In this document: piece after piece, positions 25,543 through 35,139 of the stretch | How the letters are laid out: the number at the start of each line of letters is the position of its first letter | Position numbering within the stretch: the stretch's first letter is position 1 | Assembly: GCA_964412555.1 (NCBI GenBank) | Contig: CAYPPG010000055.1 | Coordinates: 1 to 53,175, forward strand | Origin: CAYPPG01 sp964412555 | GTDB lineage: Bacteria > Hinthialibacterota > Hinthialibacteria > Hinthialibacterales > Hinthialibacteraceae | Direction: 5' to 3' | DNA length: 53,175 bases | Made by a program: the position numbers and the translations under genes | The notes under the pieces: generated by a model | What the model was told of the DNA's origin: nothing | The model's input: the letters and a program-made list of their open reading frames with translations, nothing else | Databases searched by the model: none

Positions 25543-28500
25543 ATGAATCGTGAACTCGTCATTGGGGGAATATTCCTGATTGTTGTACTGGCCGTCGTGA
25601 TTTTCGTGATGAATGTCGGAGAACAAACCAGCAATGAAAGCAAAATTACTCTTACATCAACGGAAGAGGATTCGAACTTACCCCAAACCAAAGAGCCGGA
25701 ACTAGACTCGGTTGTTCCGGAAAAGCGGGAACAAAGTGTTTCGGAATCCATCATTTCACCGGTAACCGAATCCACTGTCGCCGAAACGGTGAATCTCCCC
25801 GCTGAAGATGAATATTGGATTGTCGGTTATGTTCGAGATGAGAACGGCAAACCTCTCCCCGGCTCGAAAGTGGTTGCCCATGTGATGGACGGGAAAGATG
25901 AAAGAATGCGCATAACAGAAGATGAAGGCAATGCGGGCATTGCGATGACAAACGATGAAGGATACTACACTATCCTCGCCGATGGGCCGCATGAATTTCA
26001 ACTTCGCTCCGAACCGCCCGAAAATCACCTTACGCTGGTCGAGCGAGTTCCTTTTCCCGAAAATGAAAAAACTCTCACGCATCATTTCAACCATCCTTCT
26101 GCAGCTTTTAAGGTTCGCGGCAAAGTGATCGATAAACAAACCAAGGAACCTATTGAGGGGGCAAATGTAGTCCTGTTGCCGAAACTTCGAAAGATGGTGC
26201 ATGAAAAGCAAAGGTCTGTTAAAGCTACGAGTAATGAGAAGGGCCGATTTGTTTTGCACCGCGTGGCAGCGGGAATTTTCCGGTTGCAAGCAAGTGCAGA
26301 AGGATATGTCGATGTGATGTCCTATGGCCGAAGTTCCGGTGAAAGCCATCCCCTGAGCAGCATCGACGTCAACGAGAAAACACAAGACAAGGAATATATC
26401 ATTGAAATGGAGCCTGGCTGGGCGGCGCTCGTATCCGTGAAAGATGAAAATGGTGTACCCGTCGCTGAAGCACACATCAGTTTCATACGGGATGCGAATT
26501 TATTTTCGTATGTGACCGCCGGATCCACCGATGTGCAAGGACAATGTCTCATTCAAAAACTTCCCAGAGAAAAATTGATTGCACAAGTCAAAAAAGAGTC
26601 CTCTGGTTCTGCGATCAGTTCGCCTTTTGAACCGGGGCCGGTAGAGAATCCGACTCAGGTCGAAGTGATTCTTACAGCAGCCGGTTCCGTTTCCGGGGTA
26701 GTGACCGATAGTGACGGCAATCCGCTTCCCGGGAAGCATGTTTATGCGAATTTTCAATCGGCGGGTGATTGGGCGAATCTTCCTAACGAACAAGCCGAAA
26801 CGGATGACAGCGGACATTATGTGATCGACAATCTATCAGCAGGGAACTATCAAATTTCTTTATCCCACCAAGGGCATCCCCTACGAGTTGAGCAAAGTAA
26901 AGCAATCGAACTTCAAGCGGGAGACGCAAAGACCGGTGTGGATTTTCAATTGGGGAAAATGGCTAGACTCAGAGGAAAAGTCGTCAATGAAGAAGACGAA
27001 CCGCTGGTAGACATTTTTGTCCATGCCGTCACTTACAAAACAGGTGGGGAACTCGTCGGCAGTGGCACGACGAGAACGGATGATAAGGGGGAATTCCTGG
27101 TACCCGATGCGCCATTTGGGGATGAGATTCAATTTCAACTGCAAGGGGATGGATATGCACATACCATCATTCGCCACCAGTTGGATATTGAACGGTATTA
27201 TGTCCTGACAATGAAATCCTGTGGGACGATTCAAGGCGTCGTCGTTGATCAAAATCAACAACCGGTTGCGGGTGCGAAGGTCTATCCGATTCGAGTATGG
27301 TCTCACGGCAGTACTTATCCTCTTACGATGAACACCGTCATGACGGATAGCGACGGATCGTTTGAACTCAAGGATCTCGATCCGATGGAATACAAATTAT
27401 GTACACAAGCGGAAGGCTTTACCCGCAAAGAAGGCCCGAACGTCGTCCTGCATAAGGGTGAAACAGCGGATTCGGTTGTCGTGGAATTAGAGCCAGGTGA
27501 GGAATTATCCGGTATCGTTGTCGATCACTTCGGCCAACCAGTGACCGATGCATTGATCAGTATTCATTCCTATGTAGCAAATCGGCAGGGGAGTGGGTAT
27601 AGTTCTTCTTTCCGTGCACAAGAATTTCCTGAGGCAGCTCGAAGCGATGGAGAAGGTAAATTTGTCGTGACAGATTTTCCCCCTTCCGGCGATATATTGA
27701 TTGTGCAGCACGATCAATTCGCTCCCGGTATGTTCGAGGTTACACCATCAATGCTTGGACAACCACCGATGAATTATTCGCTCTCACCGGGAGGAGTGGT
27801 GGAAGGAACAGTATTCGATTCGGACAACCACCCTATGTCCAACGCACAAATTCAGATTCAGAATTATCCCGAAAACTTGTTTCGATATCAGGAGATTACC
27901 GATCAGAATGGTGAATACCGGATCGAGCATTTATCGCCGATGTCGTATATGGTATTGAAATCCGATCCAAACGGAGACCATAATTCTATCGAATATAAGA
28001 CAATCATGGTGGAAGAAGGACAAACGGTGCGAGCTGATTTCGGAAGTGGAGAAGGAACGACTATCCATGGTGTTGTACTCAAACGGGGGGCGCCCGTTGC
28101 CAATGCAAGAATTGCATTGGACAGTCAAAATATAACACAAAAAAGTATTGGGGTATATTTGCATACTATTTCTGCCGATGACGGAAGCTATAGTATTCAA
28201 TCTGTACCGGAAGGCAATTATTATCTGCTTGCATCTACCGAGCAAAAGGGAAGAATCCATCAATCCAATGCTGAGTATAATGAAAAAATACAAATTGCAG
28301 AAGAGCAAACGGAAATGGTTCACGATATCAATCTGGCTGCGCTGGAAATTCAAGGAACCGTGGTGGATGCCGAGAGTGGAGAAGCCCTTGCTGGGGTATC
28401 CATACAACCAGTCATCCCAACCGACACCGAACCGCAAAAAGGATATTATCAATTAAGGGAAACAACGGATGATGCCGGAACGTTTTTACTTTACCCCCAG

Positions 28501-29193
28501 GAAGGTGGTGAATATCGGTTTGTCGCCATGAAAGATGGGTATGGGCGGAAAGAGTTCAGTGTTTCGGTTCCCGCACTTCCGCCGGGACAATTTGCACCGC
28601 CCGTACAGGTGACGGTGGAAATGACAAAAGATGAAACCAGTTTGATCGTACACCTTTTCTTCGACGGTCAACCTGCATCGACCAGTTGGGCGCACATTCG
28701 TGTTCGCAATGAAAATCTTCGAGAAAGATTGGCTGAAACACAATTGCCGGAACCGGGCAGTTACCGTGTATCCGGCATGCCGGAAGGCGAATTTACGTTG
28801 GAAATCACGGCATACTGCGATGGGAAAGTAAAATCAACCTTGCCGCAAACGTTGTCAGTCCGCCGTGGGGAAACACAAGAAATCAGCCTTGATCTATTCG
28901 AGACAAAAACGTATGCCATCACATTGGTTCATCCGAGCGAAGAAGAAATCAACGCCTCGGCAACCATCGAAATCCTCGATTTTCCGCAAATACGCCCTAT
29001 CCAAACCCAAGTTCGAAACATCCCCGAACGGAATATAAAAAATACAATATACGAAACTCTTCCCAGCGGGTATCATCGATTTCGTCTGACAATCCCCGGC
29101 TTTCAACCAATTGAGTTTGATCCGGAAGCGTTGGCTCCGGTGGATAAAGAGGAAGAAACAAGGAAGATTACCCTGACGTTGACTTTATTGTGA
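25543..29193 (+). CDS. Membrane-anchored protein with about twelve CarbopepD-like beta-sandwich repeats
   Basis: 1216 residues from the ATG at 25543, preceded by GAGGGGG with a nine-base spacer; a TTG 18 bases upstream overlaps that site and is rejected. The hydrophobic segment near residues 6-24 (LVIGGIFLIVVLAVVIFVM) is an N-terminal anchor, then an acidic Ser/Thr/Glu-rich stretch. The remainder is a string of about twelve carboxypeptidase-regulatory-like domains, each starting in the style of GYVRDENGKPLPGSKV, GVVTDSDGNPLPGKHV or GTVVDAESGEALAGVSI and containing a T-D-x-x-G-x-Y/F-x-x-x-x-L segment. Such repeats form extended rods on the surface or in the periplasm and often mediate binding. 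There is no enzymatic domain, and the function is unknown. Flanking genes give no operon context. Confidence 0.85.
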   Translation: MNRELVIGGIFLIVVLAVVIFVMNVGEQTSNESKITLTSTEEDSNLPQTKEPELDSVVPEKREQSVSESIISPVTESTVAETVNLPAEDEYWIVGYVRDENGKPLPGSKVVAHVMDGKDERMRITEDEGNAGIAMTNDEGYYTILADGPHEFQLRSEPPENHLTLVERVPFPENEKTLTHHFNHPSAAFKVRGKVIDKQTKEPIEGANVVLLPKLRKMVHEKQRSVKATSNEKGRFVLHRVAAGIFRLQASAEGYVDVMSYGRSSGESHPLSSIDVNEKTQDKEYIIEMEPGWAALVSVKDENGVPVAEAHISFIRDANLFSYVTAGSTDVQGQCLIQKLPREKLIAQVKKESSGSAISSPFEPGPVENPTQVEVILTAAGSVSGVVTDSDGNPLPGKHVYANFQSAGDWANLPNEQAETDDSGHYVIDNLSAGNYQISLSHQGHPLRVEQSKAIELQAGDAKTGVDFQLGKMARLRGKVVNEEDEPLVDIFVHAVTYKTGGELVGSGTTRTDDKGEFLVPDAPFGDEIQFQLQGDGYAHTIIRHQLDIERYYVLTMKSCGTIQGVVVDQNQQPVAGAKVYPIRVWSHGSTYPLTMNTVMTDSDGSFELKDLDPMEYKLCTQAEGFTRKEGPNVVLHKGETADSVVVELEPGEELSGIVVDHFGQPVTDALISIHSYVANRQGSGYSSSFRAQEFPEAARSDGEGKFVVTDFPPSGDILIVQHDQFAPGMFEVTPSMLGQPPMNYSLSPGGVVEGTVFDSDNHPMSNAQIQIQNYPENLFRYQEITDQNGEYRIEHLSPMSYMVLKSDPNGDHNSIEYKTIMVEEGQTVRADFGSGEGTTIHGVVLKRGAPVANARIALDSQNITQKSIGVYLHTISADDGSYSIQSVPEGNYYLLASTEQKGRIHQSNAEYNEKIQIAEEQTEMVHDINLAALEIQGTVVDAESGEALAGVSIQPVIPTDTEPQKGYYQLRETTDDAGTFLLYPQEGGEYRFVAMKDGYGRKEFSVSVPALPPGQFAPPVQVTVEMTKDETSLIVHLFFDGQPASTSWAHIRVRNENLRERLAETQLPEPGSYRVSGMPEGEFTLEITAYCDGKVKSTLPQTLSVRRGETQEISLDLFETKTYAITLVHPSEEEINASATIEILDFPQIRPIQTQVRNIPERNIKNTIYETLPSGYHRFRLTIPGFQPIEFDPEALAPVDKEEETRKITLTLTLL

Positions 29194-29333
29194 GAATGAT
29201 TTATTGTTTTCGATTCGTGGTATTGATTTTTGGACCTATCGCATGCAAAAGTCCATGAGCCTATGTACAAAGGGCAGAGAAAAAACTCTGTGGATGTCAT
29301 CAGGGGAATTCTTTAAGGAAGGGACATAAAAAA

Positions 29334-29406
29334 AGCAGGAGACGGGATTCGAACCCGCGACCTTCTCGTTGGCAACGAGAAGCTCTACCAGCTGAGCTAC
29401 TCCTGC
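29334..29406 (-). tRNA. tRNA-Gly (anticodon GCC)
   Basis: The minus strand folds into a full cloverleaf: acceptor GCAGGAG/CTCCTGC, D-arm GCTC..GAGC, anticodon stem TCTCG/CGAGA around the loop TTGCCAA (anticodon GCC), variable AGGTC, and T-arm GCGGG-TTCGAAT-CCCGT with one G-U pair. The discriminator base is T and is followed by a T-run, so the CCA end is not encoded and must be added. The T-run just after the acceptor may also help end transcription. No other tRNA is adjacent. Confidence 0.97.
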
Positions 29407-29496
29407 ATTCTTGAAGCAATTGGCTGTCAACCAGCTATTATTATTTCACGAACACTCCGATTGTCAAGTATCTGTGAAATCTTCCCTGCACAAATT

Positions 29497-29871
29497 TCAA
29501 TAATCTTTTGTATACCAAGAGCGAATATCCGGATCTTCCGTTTTGATTCGTTCGATAATTCGCTCCTGTTTCCACAAACGGATCATGGAACGATGAACCA
29601 AATACACTCCCAACACCACCAAACCAGTACAGATTATCAAGAGTGGAATGAGCAAATGATATGTCTCCAAAAAATCATAGTAACGCGATGTAGCAATCAA
29701 GAGTGCCACTACCGATAACGGAATTGTAAATACAGCAATCCCTGTTCTCATGACTGCCAAAGCGGTTCGTTTTTCCGCAAGAACCATTTGAATCCTCGCC
29801 ATATTCACATTTTCTTTGGAAGAAGAAAAATGATATCCTTTCTCATCTGTATTTGTCACAGCACCCCTCAC
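29497..29871 (-). CDS. DUF202-family small membrane protein
   Basis: 124 residues if started at the GTG at 29871. A GTG at 29859 with GAGGGG just upstream, or the ATG at 29802, are alternatives, so the start is uncertain. The DUF202 signature LAEKRTALAVMRTGIAVFTIP (Arg-Thr-x-Leu-Ala-x-x-Arg-Thr-Gly) precedes two membrane segments, about 48-64 and 72-94. Family members are small inner-membrane proteins, some fused to or associated with SPX-type polyphosphate polymerases; most have no known role. It is the last gene of an apparent operon with the helical protein (nine-base gap) and the GT9 enzyme. Confidence 0.75.
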   Translation of the reverse strand: MRGAVTNTDEKGYHFSSSKENVNMARIQMVLAEKRTALAVMRTGIAVFTIPLSVVALLIATSRYYDFLETYHLLIPLLIICTGLVVLGVYLVHRSMIRLWKQERIIERIKTEDPDIRSWYTKDY

Positions 29872-29880
29872 ACAATTTTA

Positions 29881-30648
29881 TTATGCGTCTTTCAATTCAT
29901 TTTCCAACTGGCTGATCGTGCCTTGGAATTCAGGATGCATGGTGCACCACTCTCGAAATTCACCTAATATCTCTTGAGATTGTTTCAAGTGTTTCGTTTT
30001 AATAAGAGAGCGAATTAAAATTAAATATCCCTCCGGTATGGATCCAAACAATAGGGGGAAAAAGTATTCCACACTCGAAGGGGGACAAAGGGAATCGAAA
30101 TAATCTTTTGAAAAATAAAGTGTTCGGATGACCACTTCATTTTCACGGTAAATCGGTAAAATCGTTTCAAAAAGCGGGACGAGTTGATCTACGATTTTTT
30201 TTACTCGTTCCAATTCTTGTGGTAAATCCCGTCGGGCGCTCGATAAGATTTGTCGATCCAACGTAGATAATTTCCGCCAAACAGTATCTCCTTTCGGGGT
30301 TGTTTGATGATTCTGTGTTCCGGAATAGGCCTCAATCAACCGAATATTGTTCCGTGCTTTATCCAGTTCATGCCACATTTCCCCCATAATTTTATCGAAC
30401 AATCGTTGTTTCATGCGATCAATATGTCGTTCATCGGCCATGCGGTATAACACATGAGAAATATCCTTTAAAGAGCGGACATGCGTTTCGAGAATCCGGT
30501 CGATTTTCTCGTGCGCAATCTCTCCAGTTTGTTCGTATTCCTTGACCAATTGCAAAACCAACTGGCGATTTTTATAAAATCCTTTTAAAAATTGAATCCG
30601 TTGGTGGTTTCGCCAACTGGTGATGGGATCGTGATGATGAATTTCCAT
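29881..30648 (-). CDS. Predicted helical protein of unknown function
   Basis: 255 residues, not recognised. It is highly charged and almost wholly alpha-helical by eye, with amphipathic stretches such as HVRSLKDISHVLYRMADERH and DRMKQRLFDKIMGEMWHEL, and no signal peptide, membrane segment or cysteine cluster. A short hydrophobic FFPLLFGSIPEGYLILI occurs near 190-207. GGAG, overlapping the stop codon of the GT9 gene, lies eight bases before the ATG, so the gene is translated right after the glycosyltransferase. The operon context (GT9 upstream, DUF202 downstream) suggests a cytoplasmic envelope-related role, but this is only position. Confidence 0.7.
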   Translation of the reverse strand: MEIHHHDPITSWRNHQRIQFLKGFYKNRQLVLQLVKEYEQTGEIAHEKIDRILETHVRSLKDISHVLYRMADERHIDRMKQRLFDKIMGEMWHELDKARNNIRLIEAYSGTQNHQTTPKGDTVWRKLSTLDRQILSSARRDLPQELERVKKIVDQLVPLFETILPIYRENEVVIRTLYFSKDYFDSLCPPSSVEYFFPLLFGSIPEGYLILIRSLIKTKHLKQSQEILGEFREWCTMHPEFQGTISQLENELKDA

Positions 30649-30653
30649 TCAAT

Positions 30654-31772
30654 CTACTCCAGCTGTTTTTTCACTTCCGAAAAAACGGTATCCGCTTTCA
30701 ACAATTTCATGCAATGTGGATCTTTATCGCATCGAGTCAGATAACATCCAAGACAATCGATTTGTCCTTGCAAAATCGTTCCCTGCCCATAGAGTTCCAA
30801 TTCTTGTGCCGAAGTCGGGCCGACGAAACATACGACTCGTTTTCCTAATCCCAGGGCTGCATGAAGACCGAATGTGTCTCCGGTCACGACCACATCGCAT
30901 AAATTGACGATCGCAAAAAACTCCAACATCGATGCCCGCAATCCCGCATCGACGAAAGGAACCTTCAAAGCCGCTTTCACTTCCTGACCCCGATGGTAAT
31001 CGGCCGGTCCATAAAGAAGCAGGATTTTTGCGTTCAATTCATGATAAATGCGATTGGATAACTCGACAAATCCCTCGACCGTCCATTTTTTGTGCTGCCA
31101 GCGTTCTCCGGCTCCGACATTCAATCCGATAACCGGCGTGTCTCCATTCAGCATATTCTTCTGGGCGAACGCTTCGGCTTTTTCTTTCATATGTGGAAGC
31201 ACTGGAACCATAATTGGATGGTTCGTGCTGGGCGCGCCGAGGATGCGGCGCATATGCTCCTGATAGGTCAATTGATTGGCTTTTTTCTTATCATCCCACA
31301 AGCTCATCTCCAGCCATTCTTCGCTTTCGGGATTGAACGCGAAAACGGTACCATCCTTGTGCCGCCCGAATCCTTTCATAACATCCGCTTGAATCCGCCC
31401 CGCCAAGGCTGTGGCTTCCGGTGCCAAATCAAAATTGACACAAACGTCGAAACGTTCATGGTCGAGCAAAATCAATGATTCTTCCGTCAACGGCAGCGGT
31501 CGATCAATATGCGGATTATGGCGAATCAAGGAAAAACTCCGGCGTCCGCAAATCCATGTAATATGGGAGCGAGGATAGAGTTCTTGAACTGAGCCTAGAA
31601 TCGCCGTGGTTCTCAGCACATCCCCCGCCGCTCCAAGTTTGATGATCGCTACGCGCGTTTCAATCGGATCATAAAACGTACACCCCTCGCAAATCACCTC
31701 ATGTTCTTTATGAGGACTGCAGGGACGGTCACCGACATAGTGACGGCAGTCGCTGTGTACAAATCGCGTCAT
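30654..31772 (-). CDS. Glycosyltransferase family 9 (heptosyltransferase-like) with Cys clusters
   Basis: 372 residues. Core GT9 features are GAAGDVLRTTAILGSVQELYP near residue 47 (nucleotide-sugar fold start, G-D-x-L-x-T-T), GLNVGAGERWQHKKW (acceptor and donor cleft, the G-x-G-x-x-W-x-x-K-x-W block) and VVTGDTFGLHAALGLGKRVVCFVGPT (donor-binding loop). Members transfer heptose or related sugars to the LPS core or to other surface glycans at the cytoplasmic face. Unusually, the N-terminus has four cysteines (C9, C18, C28, C31) in DCRHYVGDRPC and CEGC, and the C-terminus four more in CLGCYLTRCDKDPHC. These could form a metal site. It heads a three-gene operon with the helical and DUF202 proteins. 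Confidence 0.9.
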   Translation of the reverse strand: MTRFVHSDCRHYVGDRPCSPHKEHEVICEGCTFYDPIETRVAIIKLGAAGDVLRTTAILGSVQELYPRSHITWICGRRSFSLIRHNPHIDRPLPLTEESLILLDHERFDVCVNFDLAPEATALAGRIQADVMKGFGRHKDGTVFAFNPESEEWLEMSLWDDKKKANQLTYQEHMRRILGAPSTNHPIMVPVLPHMKEKAEAFAQKNMLNGDTPVIGLNVGAGERWQHKKWTVEGFVELSNRIYHELNAKILLLYGPADYHRGQEVKAALKVPFVDAGLRASMLEFFAIVNLCDVVVTGDTFGLHAALGLGKRVVCFVGPTSAQELELYGQGTILQGQIDCLGCYLTRCDKDPHCMKLLKADTVFSEVKKQLE

Positions 31773-31801
31773 ATTGGTTCACTTTCCGAACAGACAGGTC
31801 G

Positions 31802-31862
31802 CATGGGAAAGCAAATTGCCCTTACGAGAAGATCCCAGGGCAGACCTGAGGTCTTTTCCATG
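31802..31862. repeat. Nested palindrome between two genes
   Basis: An outer imperfect stem CATGGGAAA (31802-31810) pairs with TTTTCCATG (31854-31862), enclosing the perfect palindrome AGACCT-G-AGGTCT (31842-31854) and a less regular middle. The inner unit has the same form as AGACGT-G-ACGTCT at copy B of the parDE repeats. No terminator-like T-tract accompanies it. Confidence 0.6.
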
Positions 31863-31884
31863 CTACACCATCCTATCACAATGA

Positions 31885-32733
31885 TCATTTTTTTTCCGCT
31901 AAATAAAGTCTTGCCTTGTCTGCGAAGATTCCGTTCTTTTTATTTCTCGCCAATTCTTTCAACATTTTCTCACCCTCACTCTTTTTACCCCCTTCATAGA
32001 GAGCCATTCCCAACAGATACCGCGCCTGCGGTTCGGCATTGTCATCCGGATATTTTTCCAGAAAACGGTACATCGTATCCGCGCAACGGTCATACTCGCC
32101 TCGGTAAAAATATTGAGCCGCTTGAAGAAACAGCATGACAGTATATTCCTGCTCTGCTTCTTTGAGTAAAGTAGAAGAAATTCCATCCCATGCAAACAAC
32201 CGCAGAAAATGTTCTTCCGCATGATCGAACTGTGCACGATCCCGCAAACCTTTCGCGTACATCAACACCATCTTCGGATTATCCTTGAATCGTTTCATCT
32301 GGCTTTCCAACATCGCAAAATTTTCGATATCGGTCAGAACACGATTCATCCGCGCGGCGAGTATGGTGATTTTCAATCGATCTTCTTCGATCCGGTGATT
32401 GACCAATTCTCTTCCTTTTGAATCGAAAAACAGCACGGATGGAAACGATTTCACCCCATACCGGTTCACGATTTTCCCGTGAATCCCGATTTCCACATGT
32501 GCGTATACAAAACGGTCGTAATACCGCTGCAGCAAGGGATGCAGCCATACCTTTTTATCCGAGCGGATTTGAGTCGATTGCAAATTGTAGAAATAAACAA
32601 CCAACGGCATACCTGACTCTTCCGCTTTCTGCAACCCTTCTTCGAAGGTCAGCCATTCAAAGGTATACCCCGGCGACGCATTCAACACAATAAAAACTCC
32701 TATCGCTGTCAGAAGGACACCGATCTTCCTCAT
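31885..32733 (-). CDS. Exported thioredoxin-fold protein lacking CxxC, with C-terminal TPR helices
   Basis: 282 residues from the ATG at 32733, preceded by GAGGAG; the upstream ATG in the same frame has no site. A signal peptide covers about 1-25 (LNASPGYTF). Residues 30-125 are thioredoxin-like: FEEGLQKAEESGMPLVVYFYN, then YGVKSFPSVLFFDSKGREL with the cis-Pro, in the manner of DUF255/thioredoxin_7 proteins. The expected CxxC is replaced by LQSTQIRSDKKVW, so disulfide chemistry is unlikely. The C-terminal half has TPR-like helices (AQYFYRGEYDRCADTMYRFLEKYPD, then EPQARYLLGMALYEGGK). It may be a periplasmic binding or adaptor protein. Confidence 0.75.
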   Translation of the reverse strand: MRKIGVLLTAIGVFIVLNASPGYTFEWLTFEEGLQKAEESGMPLVVYFYNLQSTQIRSDKKVWLHPLLQRYYDRFVYAHVEIGIHGKIVNRYGVKSFPSVLFFDSKGRELVNHRIEEDRLKITILAARMNRVLTDIENFAMLESQMKRFKDNPKMVLMYAKGLRDRAQFDHAEEHFLRLFAWDGISSTLLKEAEQEYTVMLFLQAAQYFYRGEYDRCADTMYRFLEKYPDDNAEPQARYLLGMALYEGGKKSEGEKMLKELARNKKNGIFADKARLYLAEKK

Positions 32734-32827
32734 AACCAACTCCTCTCTCAACTGAGGTTTTCCTTATGTACCTTTCATTCTGTCTTTAAGAATAGTATAT
32801 AACCTCCGCTTCAGTCTGCGGAGGAGT

Positions 32828-32858
32828 AAAAAAAGGGCAGCTCTGAGAGCCGCCCTTT
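32828..32858 (-). terminator. Rho-independent terminator after the 32889-34847 gene
   Basis: On the minus strand a GC-rich stem GGGC-GGCTCT/AGAGCT-GCCC with tiny loop is followed by seven T residues. Stem arms lie at 32835-32844 and 32846-32855, with the T-tract at 32834-32828. It is about 30 bases past the stop codon at 32889. Confidence 0.9.
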
Positions 32859-32888
32859 CTGAATCTCGTTCCAATTCAAGGAATGGGA

Positions 32889-34847
32889 TCAATACAGTGA
32901 CCAATTATGGACGTCGACTTCACCGGTTAACCAAGTGACAGTGTTGTCGAACAATTGCCAGGCCTCCTCTGTAGCTACATCGGAACCCAGATTCCAATCC
33001 GCAAATCCAAGGAATGCCCGACGGTTGGCAGCTGTGCTTCCATCGAGAAGTGCGGCCCCTTCATCGATTGCAGCGATAGTGATTTGAGTTTCATCGTCCG
33101 CCGAGGTCGCCAATATTTGTGCTCCTTCACTCAATGGACCAAGAATATATGCCGGATCACCCGGTAAATCCTCTTTCTCCGATTCTTGAATGGCTACATT
33201 GCCAGCCGACATGCCTTCCGTGATCGGGTGGGAGGTATCCGTAATCGCCCATTCACGAAGATTGTCAGCATTACCGCCAACAACGCCATACTGCATGTCA
33301 TCGGCAATGGCTTGTTCAAAGTTTAGAATGGGGATATCGACTCCCAAATATTGATCGGCAACATCGCCGGAAGCAATGGTGGCGGAAATGACCAATAATT
33401 GAAACTGATCGGATTCCAAAACCTCTGGAGTAAAGAGAGTTCGTCGTGGAGGGTCGGCATCGTCGATGGTTTCCAAATCCATCACCGTCACATCCATCCC
33501 AAATTCATGTACCAACCGGTAAACGATATCGGGATCCGCTCCTTCCGGTTCGATACTGGCACTAATAAAGGCTACTTGTGAATCGTTACGTTCCAATAAT
33601 ATTTGGTCCAAAAGGAAACCCGCTTCCCACGCGCTGACAGTCAGAACATTTTCTCCCTCTTGAATCGGAATCACTCCGGCGGTATGGGTTGTTCGACGCA
33701 TGAGATGAGTTTCCATATCGAAGAACGTAATTCCATCCGCTCCGCTAATTGGACTAGCTGTAGGATCGTCCGGATGGGACCGTAATACAATGTTCGCACT
33801 ATCGCCGCCGACATTTCGTCCACGATAATAGACGTCATACAAACCGGCTTGTTCCGCCGTAGCCTCGATGCGAAAGACAGCCCAGTCGGACGCTCCAATG
33901 AAATCTTCCGGTAGCATTCCACCGTTGTACGTAAAGTTTTCCACACCATCATCCGCCGGATCGGTGTCATTCGGAAAGACCATCACTTCGGGATCGCCTT
34001 CTGTTTTCACATCGGTGCCTGTTCCGATCAACGTGCTGGTCTCTCCATTGAAATCATACGTTTCACCCTCTTCCGCTTCGATGATGAAATCATCCGGCGC
34101 AGGGGGAGGACTGGGAGCAGGAACATCGGAAAGATCGGTCACTCGGTAATAAACGACTTGCGCGAGTCCGGAAGCCCAACTGATTCCGGCATACCCGTCC
34201 GGAAATGTTTCATCCCAAAAAACAGCGCTTTGCGGAGTATTGAAATCAATATCCATAGCCGGCGGAACATTTCCATCTTCTGGCGGTTCCCAGGCTACAA
34301 CGCTAATCTGGGATCCGTGAGCACGAAGACTTTGCCCCTGCCATTCCGGAACTGTTCCGGAGTTTGCCCGGCGGCGGTCCTGTTCAGTGCTATCCGAACC
34401 GTCACCGAAAAAGCTCACGATTTTCAAACCTCCTTGGCCGTATCCACTGGCGTCTTTCTCACGTTCCACGTTATAACCGGCATTGGCCGCATTACGGATA
34501 TCCGTTTCAGTCGACTGACCGCGAATCGTCAAAACGCCATCGGCATCATCGCCGGATGTTTCATCGGCCCATTGCCCCACATCCAGCCAGACAATATCGA
34601 TTTGATAGTCCGTCCCGAAAAAGCCGTCCAACCAAATCCCACTGGTATCAGGACCCATTTCAAGTCCCATAGTCGAGAATCCGGGTGGGGGATCGATGAC
34701 CTCGACTTCGAAGACAGGCGCGTTATTCACGATGAAGGCATCCAATCCTTTTCCTTCTGTGCCGACTTCGAGCTCGAACACAACCTCTTGACCTAGACCA
34801 CATACAGCGATACTCAATATACAACTCAACCAAACTGCTTTCTTCAT
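32889..34847 (-). CDS. Large secreted protein with CBM6/35-like module and C-terminal NWSLY
   Basis: 652 residues from the ATG at 34847, preceded by GGAGG with a six-base spacer. The signal peptide ends near residue 20 (VCGLGQ). An N-terminal beta-rich region (25-225) reads like a jelly roll (VFELEVGTEGKGLDAFIVNNAPVFEVEV). It is followed by a CBM6/35-like module (about 265-435; FIIEAEEGETYDF, then GLYDVYYRGRN and FLLDQILLER). The last third (440-640) resembles a Rossmann or ThuA-like fold (VAFISASIEPEGADPDIVYRLV, LLVISATIASGDVADQYL, VPILNFEQAI), with no catalytic residues I can name. It ends in GEVDVHNWSLY, similar to the end of the protein at 1111. A strong terminator follows. Confidence 0.75.
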   Translation of the reverse strand: MKKAVWLSCILSIAVCGLGQEVVFELEVGTEGKGLDAFIVNNAPVFEVEVIDPPPGFSTMGLEMGPDTSGIWLDGFFGTDYQIDIVWLDVGQWADETSGDDADGVLTIRGQSTETDIRNAANAGYNVEREKDASGYGQGGLKIVSFFGDGSDSTEQDRRRANSGTVPEWQGQSLRAHGSQISVVAWEPPEDGNVPPAMDIDFNTPQSAVFWDETFPDGYAGISWASGLAQVVYYRVTDLSDVPAPSPPPAPDDFIIEAEEGETYDFNGETSTLIGTGTDVKTEGDPEVMVFPNDTDPADDGVENFTYNGGMLPEDFIGASDWAVFRIEATAEQAGLYDVYYRGRNVGGDSANIVLRSHPDDPTASPISGADGITFFDMETHLMRRTTHTAGVIPIQEGENVLTVSAWEAGFLLDQILLERNDSQVAFISASIEPEGADPDIVYRLVHEFGMDVTVMDLETIDDADPPRRTLFTPEVLESDQFQLLVISATIASGDVADQYLGVDIPILNFEQAIADDMQYGVVGGNADNLREWAITDTSHPITEGMSAGNVAIQESEKEDLPGDPAYILGPLSEGAQILATSADDETQITIAAIDEGAALLDGSTAANRRAFLGFADWNLGSDVATEEAWQLFDNTVTWLTGEVDVHNWSLY

Positions 34848-35139
34848 ACAATACCTCCTGCTAATTGATAGTGCCAATTCAACCATGTACAAACCATGAA
34901 TTGATTGGATTAACCGATCTTGACAGAATTATGCTCGATGTCAACAGCACTTTTCAAATTTCTTTTTCATTGAAATTAGTAAAGAGAATTCACTTCCCAA
35001 CCGGTTTTTTTTCGCGGGATTGGTTTGCGATAAAATTTCTGTAGCAACCGGATTTGAACGGAATAAAAAAACCTTATTTCACGATGAACATTTGCGTATA
35101 ATATAACATGGTTGAATATCTTTCATTACAAAGGGGTGT

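Noticed and set aside
34158..34796. 212-codon plus-strand frame opposite the secreted CBM-like protein
   Set aside because: The minus-strand gene has a signal peptide, domain structure, ribosome binding site and terminator; this frame has none.
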